A stretch of DNA of 13,517 nt from Gracilaria caudata (taxonomy: Eukaryota > Rhodophyta > Florideophyceae > Gracilariales > Gracilariaceae), in contig JASCIV010000720.1 of the NCBI GenBank assembly GCA_030374735.1, positions 1 to 13,517 on the forward strand. The letters run 5' to 3'. Below are positions 8,541 through 13,517 of the stretch, one piece after another. A model generated the notes under the pieces. The model saw only the letters and a program-made list of their open reading frames with translations. It did not search any database and had not been told where the DNA came from. A program made the position numbers and the translations under genes. Each line of letters begins with the position of its first letter. Position 1 is the stretch's first letter.

Positions 8541-9154
8541 TACCCTTCTCATCGGCTTAATGTGAAACAGATTTTTGTTTGTTTCAAAATTATGTCCGTG
8601 CACGCCCATTCAACGGGTTAATTAATTACTGTAAAGTTTTCCGAAAAGGGCAATCTAGAGACTTAACGTAATGCATCACAAAACTTTAATAGCCTAGTCT
8701 GGATAGTGCGTTCATGCTTAGAGTACTGTTAAAAAGCATCTTTAAGTGAACTTTAAATGCACAAATTGTGATGGAATTTGAAGCATTATTACGCTATCAA
8801 ATTTGTTTCTCTCTGGGTAGTTTTAAAATCAATACTATATTAGTTGTTTTATAACAAAAGTCGTTTTGTTTTGATTTTGACCAAAACTTTTTATGTCATT
8901 TCGATGATATATTGTTAATGCGGATCTTAATCAAAACAAAAAGCAATAACTTATTGCCTCAAAGCAGAAAAGAATATAAAAAGATGGTCTCAAACAGGCC
9001 TTCAAATCTGACCCTCTACAGGCACCAGCCTATCAGCCTGAAATTATGTTCTAGTGTCAAAAATTACTGTACAGCTTGCGAATCAAAATCGATTAGTCAA
9101 TGAAAAGTATGCCAACTTACACCCGTGTTCAAAGATTATCCGATGAGAAGGGTA
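8541..9154. repeat. Exact 15-bp inverted repeat pair about 0.6 kb apart
   Basis: TACCCTTCTCATCGG at 8541-8555 recurs as its exact reverse complement at 9140-9154. Inward of the exact part the similarity continues imperfectly for about 13 bases (TAATGTGAAACA against TAATCTTTGAACA). A 15-bp exact match of mixed composition is not expected by chance in a few kb. The pair could be terminal inverted repeats of a decayed 614-bp element, but no transposase or target-site duplication was seen. Confidence 0.4.
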
Positions 9155-9430
9155 ACCTACTACATAGATGATTGCAATTTATTTCAGAGATAACATTTTG
9201 TTTTAACATCATAAATGCCAGGCAATTGTAAATATGACAACTTTTTTGACGAGTAAAGCTCTAGTACTAATAAAATTATGACTTTTAATGTTCTACTGCT
9301 CCCAAACCAAACTTAAACCCATAAAGCAAAGAACGTATTGCAGAATAGCTGTAAATAGAAAATTAAAACAATAAATCAACTTTTCTTAAAGCTATTTGAG
9401 TTTTTGAAGTGCCTAATTTGACCCAATTCG

Positions 9431-9497
9431 TGACTATAGTAATCAAAAAGCAAAACTTTTGAATTTTAAAATAGGCTTTTAATTACTATAGTGATCA
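9431..9497. repeat. Imperfect inverted repeat able to form a long hairpin
   Basis: The left arm 9431-9451 (TGACTATAGTAATCAAAAAG and one base more) and the right arm 9475-9497 are near-exact reverse complements, around an A/T-rich loop of 23 bases. Each arm contains the 8-bp palindrome ACTATAGT, which also occurs at 8430-8437. It may be a small MITE-like relic or a hairpin left by replication errors. Confidence 0.4.
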
Positions 9498-11090
9498 GTA
9501 CAGAGAGTATTTCCGTTACAATGCATCCTTAGTATAGTGCATGAGCGATATGGTGCACGCCTCAACTGCCTTCTAAAAAGAGGTATACTGTACACCTACC
9601 GCATATAAGCATGTGCAATTTTTTCCCAATAGAAGCCCATACCTTTCTTAGAACAATCAAGATCCTTCAAAATCTGCTCGTCAATTTTGAGACATGTAAG
9701 TAAAGAGTGCAATTCGTGCAGAATCAACAAATTCAAATCGCATAAAAGTTTTTCAATGTAACAGACAATTCTTAACTCATGAAACGTACAACATTAGCAG
9801 GCAAACAATCGTTAATATTAAAAACCGACTGGGCGCCATCACTGGTTTCCAACCTTTTACTTGTATGCTTTTTGGTTAGAAATGTTGAGTTTGACGCACA
9901 GCAGTCTGGATTGATGTGATTTATTTTTTGCTGAGTGATACAAACCAAACTATGTTCAAATCCCTCTGTCAGCACAGTCAAAACTGTAAGCGTCAAACAT
10001 GGGTGTTCAAGTGCTTCACATACACATTTTTCTGTTTGAGACGCCCTAACCATTGATTACACTTAGATTCTCTCCTACCACAGTAGTGCGGTGTAGAAAG
10101 AGGTCCGCTGTACTGGAATTAAGGAAATCAAGGTCCATCAAACTTTTAGGCAATGAAAAACAGACCAACAATTTTTGCACAAGTTGAAAACATAAAATGC
10201 AACGCTCTTGGAAGTAAACGTTCACTACTTACCGATTTAACCCGGCTTCCAAGCTGCTGTGTAGTGCAAACCACCAAATAAGCCAAAAACGACAGCCTGG
10301 CAGTTGAAGCAGTCACAGGGGGTTCAGACCTGCTCCTTTGCGGGTAGTTTACTTGGTAAAACCCTCCGATAGAGCTTGCGCTTAACGGGTGTATATTTAC
10401 GAAGCCTCGTCTGAGCGTGCGGTTTGCGGTTGAGTGAAAAAAATTGAGGTAGTAGCCGACAATGTCGGGAGAACCACGTGTGGTTCACTGTTGTGCCCAC
10501 AAAGTGGAGATTCGGTGGATCGGGCAAATGAGCCGCGCGCGGTAGCACTGACTCACGAGAGTTTGGGAATATCTCCCAGATTAATGGGCCAAACTTGAAG
10601 TATAAGGGCGAAGCATCGACAGTCCGCAAGACGGAAATAATAATAAAAAAAGGGTCCGTGACGACGGAAGTGCACTTTTTAGTGATAAAGATGAGTGACG
10701 AACCGTTAGCAACGGCGGGATTCCGTGTGAAAGACTAAACCGGGCGTGCGCGGCAAGAGACTCAGAGCCAAGTCCTCCTCGGCGGAGGTTTACTGAGCAC
10801 AGTCACTATGTCATGACACTATAGGTAATGCTACTGCAGCTACTGCTAGAATATCCCAAGTATCCAGCATTGCTGGCCATCACGCTCCACGTGTGCAACC
10901 AACCACCTCTTGCAACGGCGCATCCGCCAACTGCGGCCAGACGCACACACGTATGCGACTCATAATAACCCACAATTGGGCATCCCGTAATAGGGCCAAA
11001 AATAGGAATAGCCTAATAAGTGGTCATAATAGCGATGTTTCGGCGGGACATCCGGATCAACTCTTATGAAAAGTACAAGTCGAGTGGCGG

Positions 11091-11146
11091 TGCTCGCGGC
11101 CTTCGGCCGCCAGCACGCGTAGACACTGCGCGCCTGCGGCGCGCAG
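11091..11146. repeat. Two adjacent GC-rich hairpins with three-base loops
   Basis: Hairpin 1 (11091-11115) has ten pairs and one C-C mismatch around the loop TTC. Hairpin 2 (11126-11146) has nine perfect pairs, CTGCGCGCC against GGCGCGCAG, around TGC. Only ten bases separate them. Paired GC hairpins like these are seen at recombination, replication or mobile-element ends. The symmetry is certain; the role is unknown. Confidence 0.55.
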
Positions 11147-11193
11147 CGCATATCCGTGCTGATGTTGGTGGTGTGGAAGAGCGGTTTTCAAAT

Positions 11194-11334
11194 GTTTTGG
11201 ACGGTCAAAATGTTTGATTACCATTGGTGCAAAGGTTTGGACGTCCAAAACAGTCAAAAGTATTCTTTTTAGAGGGTTACGAAAAGGGTCACATTTCACC
11301 AATCCTTAATGTAGGTAGATGAGCACCAATCCTT
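11194..11334. repeat. Cluster of palindromes and short direct repeats
   Basis: A perfect 14-bp palindrome TTTGGACGTCCAAA lies at 11236-11249. A related GTTTTGGACG at 11194-11203 is the exact reverse complement of 11242-11251. CACCAATCCTT occurs directly repeated at 11297-11307 and 11324-11334, and GCACCAAT at 11323-11330 is inverted at 11223-11230. Iterated symmetric sites within 140 bp suggest protein binding sites, for example a promoter or transposase-binding end. Confidence 0.45.
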
Positions 11335-11400
11335 TCCGAGGGCGTTTTGCTCTACAGCTCCCCATCCTCAGGGCCAAACACCCGCGTCAGTCGGTGATAT

Positions 11401-11462
11401 GCGGCCCGTCCGCGGGGTATATGTACCCATCCTGGACTCCAGGCAAGCCGAGAACTCCTCGG
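11401..11462 (+). other. Row of four short stem-loops in the leader of the orphan gene relic
   Basis: Four stem-loops follow one another: 11401-11413 (GCGG/CCGC), 11415-11428 (GGGTA/TACCC), 11431-11443 (CCTGG/CCAGG) and 11448-11462 (CCGAG/CTCGG), with 1-, 2- and 4-base spacers and loops of 3-5 bases. The row ends about 60 bases before the ATG at 11522. This spacing suggests folded RNA rather than DNA binding sites. It may be a structured 5' leader of a retroelement or virus-like transcript. Confidence 0.45.
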
Positions 11463-11521
11463 AGACATCAACACACGCGCTCCTAATCCTGCCATCGCCA
11501 CCTTTCTCAACCACACACACG

Positions 11522-13217
11522 ATGCTACCAAACAACAAAGCTCCGAATACCCTTGTGGGTCCACCGCAATCGTCGCGGAATACTCCGTCTTCGTCGACGG
11601 CTCGCATGACTGCGTCCAACCCACCGGTTTTCTGGTCTGTGCCCCTTCCGCAACAACCCGCGGCCTCCATCGTCCTCTACCGGCACCACCGGTCCGCCGC
11701 AACAAGGCGCAGCTTCCGTAATGGATTGGTTCAACAATCAGGTGCCCGTCGTGCAGGGTGGCTGTCCCGCGTCAGTAGCGCTACGCATCCGGGATCCGCA
11801 CCGGTATAGTCACATCTTCTCCCAGGCTCCCTGGTTTGACGCCGAAGCTGTTCGGAATCACGCTCTCGTGGACTCGTTCACAGTCGATGGTGTGCTCCCC
11901 GGTGGACTACCGGTTGATGTTGTCCGGTCTTGGGACTGGCTGGCACGTATCGCCGTGCATCCGAGTTGTCTGCTCGTCGGGCATGGAGAGTCGCGGAACT
12001 TCGCTTGAAACGAAATAGCCCGCATCAGATATGCTCGACATTTCCGAGCGTCAAACGAGCATCTCGTTCCACCCAGGTATGGGTTCGATGTTGCCCGATA
12101 CCGTACCTTCGGGGAGGTGGGCTATAATGACCGACTAGCCGATACTCTTGATGAGATCGACCAGTTTCCGGACGAGATCCGACCTCACCAAGACCTCATA
12201 TTATGGGGTAGACCCATTCTCAGGGCTGAATTCCGGTACCTCCGGCGCTCGCGCTCGAGCTTCTACGAGAACCTCCGTTATGAACGGAAATGGCGATCCC
12301 GATTCGGGCTTCTGGTACCGTACCAGTGCTCTGGGATAGAGCGCATCGCGCATCACTCCCGTCGCGGGCGATATGTTCCTCTCCCACCTTTCTGGGCCGA
12401 AGTTGAAATGCCGCGAGGTTGCAATGCGGAACTCCCACCGAGTATTACCCACATTGGGTCCTACCTCATGCAGTCCCCGTCGAACGGACTGTGGGGCATC
12501 GTTGCCACCGAATGCTGCGTCCGCGTCGCGGCGTTCCTCCTGTGGGAGGTGTACGACGCATACCGTTTGTGGCACGTGATCTACGTTCTCCGCGAGTCCA
12601 TCCGACATTTGGATCTGGCCGAGGTACTCGGTTCCGCGCGTAATGCTCGAGAGGTCGAGATGCCGGTGAACACCATTGCCCAGATCGACTAGATCGCAGT
12701 ACCTGCGATTCAGGCATCCGAAGGAATTCGGTGTCTGAACGATCGGTCTCCTGGGCGCAACACAAGTGCCGGCGACTTCTTGTACTTTGACCCATGGGAT
12801 TGGGAATTGATCACGGCCGCTGAAGCGGGAGAGCGACGCCGTCACGAACCGATTATCCCTGAGGGGCACCCGAGTGGGTTTTTGTACGTAGATGATGAAG
12901 ACGACGAGCCCGAAGACGCGGGGGGCCCTATGGATCAGGGAGCAGATAGCCCTATCGATGAGATCGATCTCACCGAAAACCTTGGTGCTTCCGCGAATGC
13001 GGCTCCTCCCACCATTCCATGGGGTCCGTCGATGACGGGGGCCGGTTCCACCAGTGGCGCGATCACACCGCGAGCTGCGACAATCAGCGATTTCCTGCGC
13101 GGCGTGGGCGCGGCCGTTCCTGACACGGTAACCGACGAGTCGGCACTGCGAGCAATTGCGCTGCAGTACTTCCCCGGTGGGGGCAACACCACTGGTGCAG
13201 GGCCATCAGGCTTCTAA
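11522..13217 (+). pseudogene. Orphan gene relic, possibly gag/capsid-like, with frame change and two in-frame stops
   Basis: No family was recognised. An N-terminal Pro/Ser/Thr-rich part is read from 11522 (MLPNNKAPNTLVGPP). Between about 11610 and 11680 the coding character moves by one frame, and that second frame then runs to the TAA at 13217 (ending GAGPSGF), broken only by TGA at 12006-12008 and TAG at 12690-12692. Near 11940-12005 a neighbouring frame also looks coding, so small compensating indels are possible. The middle part (about 12009-12689) is well folded in appearance, rich in Trp, Tyr and Arg, with WEVYDAYRLWHVIYVLRESI as a likely amphipathic helix. The C-terminal part has an acidic run (about 12886-12925) and an Ala/Gly/Thr-rich tail. 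There is no zinc knuckle, protease or polymerase motif. A Pro-rich start, structured middle and disordered acidic end would suit a gag or capsid protein, but that is a guess. Programmed readthrough is less likely than decay. Confidence 0.5.
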
Positions 13218-13517
13218 ATCTCCAAAGCGGAGCTGCAAATAGCTGTGAATAGCCCTTGATAGAGTAGCGATAGGTAGTTCTAAAGTTTCCGGCTGCTGCC
13301 GGCTTGGCTTGAAATGTTTTTCTTCTTCCCCTCCCCCTTCTCAGGAGGCAGCACCTCGCGAGAGGCGACTGACCCGCTCGGAGAGAGTGGGCTTCCGCAC
13401 AAAGCGGCTGTAGCAAATAAACTTCATACTTCGTCTTCTTCTCACAGCGTGAGCAACTTCTTCTTCATCTTCTACTTCCTTCCACGTCTTCATCTTCGTG
13501 CTTCACAATCCTGTGCT
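13218..13517 (+). other. Hairpin-rich trailer with AATAAA and CTT-rich tract, LTR-like
   Basis: After the orphan frame stops, stem-loops occur at 13289-13302 (CCGGC/GCCGG), 13354-13365 (CCTC/GAGG around GCGA, a GNRA-type loop), 13395-13407 and 13441-13453 (CTCAC/GTGAG). AATAAA at 13416-13421 is followed by a pyrimidine-rich CTT repeat tract reaching the window end. A polyadenylation signal followed by a CT-rich tract is the usual look of the R/U5 part of a plant- or algal-type LTR. No second copy lies in the window, so an ordinary 3' UTR is also possible. Confidence 0.35.

Larger units (their letters stand above)
8052..10450. other. AT-rich gene-free block
   Basis: Directly after the polymerase stop the composition drops to roughly one third GC (individual 60-base lines are near 30 percent), against about half in the genes. 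Open frames are short, and their translations (for example minus strand 9772-10053) have no domain character. No tRNA, rRNA or snRNA signature was found. The first part must include the polymerase 3' UTR. The block contains a 15-bp exact inverted repeat pair (8541/9140), a hairpin-forming repeat (9431-9497) and three copies of the palindrome ACTATAGT. It may be decayed mobile DNA or structural intergenic sequence; the data do not decide. Confidence 0.5.
10451..11400. other. Non-coding, stem-loop-rich stretch upstream of the orphan gene relic
   Basis: About 950 bp of mixed composition without a supportable gene. It carries many short perfect stem-loops: 10456-10468, 10471-10486, 10774-10788, 10864-10876, 10924-10936, 11091-11115 and 11126-11146. 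It also holds a tandem GCTACTGC pair (10830, 10839) and, near its end, a cluster of palindromes and direct repeats (11194-11334). It could be the 5' non-coding part of the element that contains the orphan gene relic. Confidence 0.4.
11360..13517 (+). mobile_element. Putative decayed retroelement- or virus-like insertion, boundaries unknown
   Basis: The evidence is circumstantial: one long broken orphan gene, a structured leader, and a hairpin-rich trailer with AATAAA and a CTT-rich tract that resembles an LTR R/U5 region, all beside a gene-free block. No reverse transcriptase, integrase, transposase or polymerase motif is visible in any frame, no matching upstream LTR is in the window, and neither end can be placed. 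If an LTR element, the pol part is missing or the element is a gag-only, non-autonomous type. Confidence 0.3.

Noticed and set aside
9940..9975. Possible tRNA T-arm (GTTCAAATCCC)
   Set aside because: No acceptor, D or anticodon stem can be built around it in the correct spacing.
9772..10053. Minus-strand 93-codon frame in the AT-rich block
   Set aside because: The translation has no domain character and the region otherwise shows no coding signal.
10324..10629. Minus-strand 101-codon frame upstream of the orphan element
   Set aside because: No recognisable domain, no neighbouring signals and a basic composition expected from random sequence; not enough to call a gene.
11836..12127. Short frames in the other two plus registers over the orphan gene
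   Set aside because: Most of their length is not protein-like; only a short piece near 11940-12005 might reflect local frame drift, which is mentioned with the relic.
12201..12869. Minus-strand 222-codon frame as a real gene
   Set aside because: The sense frame is open over more of the region, has more protein-like content and continues past its stops in the same frame. The antisense frame is register-aligned with it, as shadows often are. It is kept only as a finding.

Overview
The window looks like a nuclear chromosome segment of a eukaryotic alga, most likely a red alga. This placement is inference. It rests on nearly intron-less nuclear genes packed head-to-head or tail-to-tail, a mix of typically eukaryotic genes (a RanBPM/GID1-like protein and a BRCT-containing family X polymerase) with bacterial-flavoured ones (a GcvR-like double-ACT protein and oligopeptidase B), and a compact gene island that gives way abruptly to a gene-free, repeat- and retroelement-like stretch. 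That architecture resembles florideophyte red algae such as Chondrus. No rRNA, tRNA or CRISPR array was found.

Layout. Positions 1-90 (minus) hold the first 30 codons of an adenosine deaminase family gene that runs off the left edge. It is divergent from a double-ACT, GcvR-like gene at 536-1207 (plus), and the shared promoter carries a perfect interrupted palindrome at 383-403. The ACT gene converges on a RanBPM/GID1-type gene at 1453-2862 (minus), with only 245 bp between the stops. A GC-rich divergent promoter at 2863-3327, with a strong G-quadruplex tract, separates that gene from an oligopeptidase B gene at 3328-5694 (plus). A TATA box sits only 8 bp before the first ATG, which suggests the true start is the Met at 3424. 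After about 500 bp with no gene comes a DNA polymerase lambda/beta-like gene at 6204-8051 (plus). Its last two small exons had to be recovered by splicing; all three catalytic aspartates are present.

From about 8052 the sequence changes character. Positions 8052 to about 10300 are AT-rich (about one third GC by eye), with no convincing gene but several inverted repeats. From about 10450 to the end it is GC-richer and dense in short stem-loops. This last part contains an orphan gene relic (about 11522-13217, plus) that matches no family I recognise. It has a frame change, an in-frame TGA and an in-frame TAG, a proline/serine-rich start and an acidic, low-complexity tail. A row of four stem-loops precedes it. 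A hairpin-rich trailer follows, with an AATAAA and a CTT-rich tract resembling the R/U5 part of an LTR. I read this right-hand block as a decayed retroelement- or virus-like insertion of unknown family; this is the most novel part of the window.

The intact genes do not form a pathway. They cover purine metabolism, amino-acid-sensing or regulation, ubiquitin-ligase scaffolding, peptide hydrolysis and DNA repair, and each should be read as an independently transcribed eukaryotic gene.
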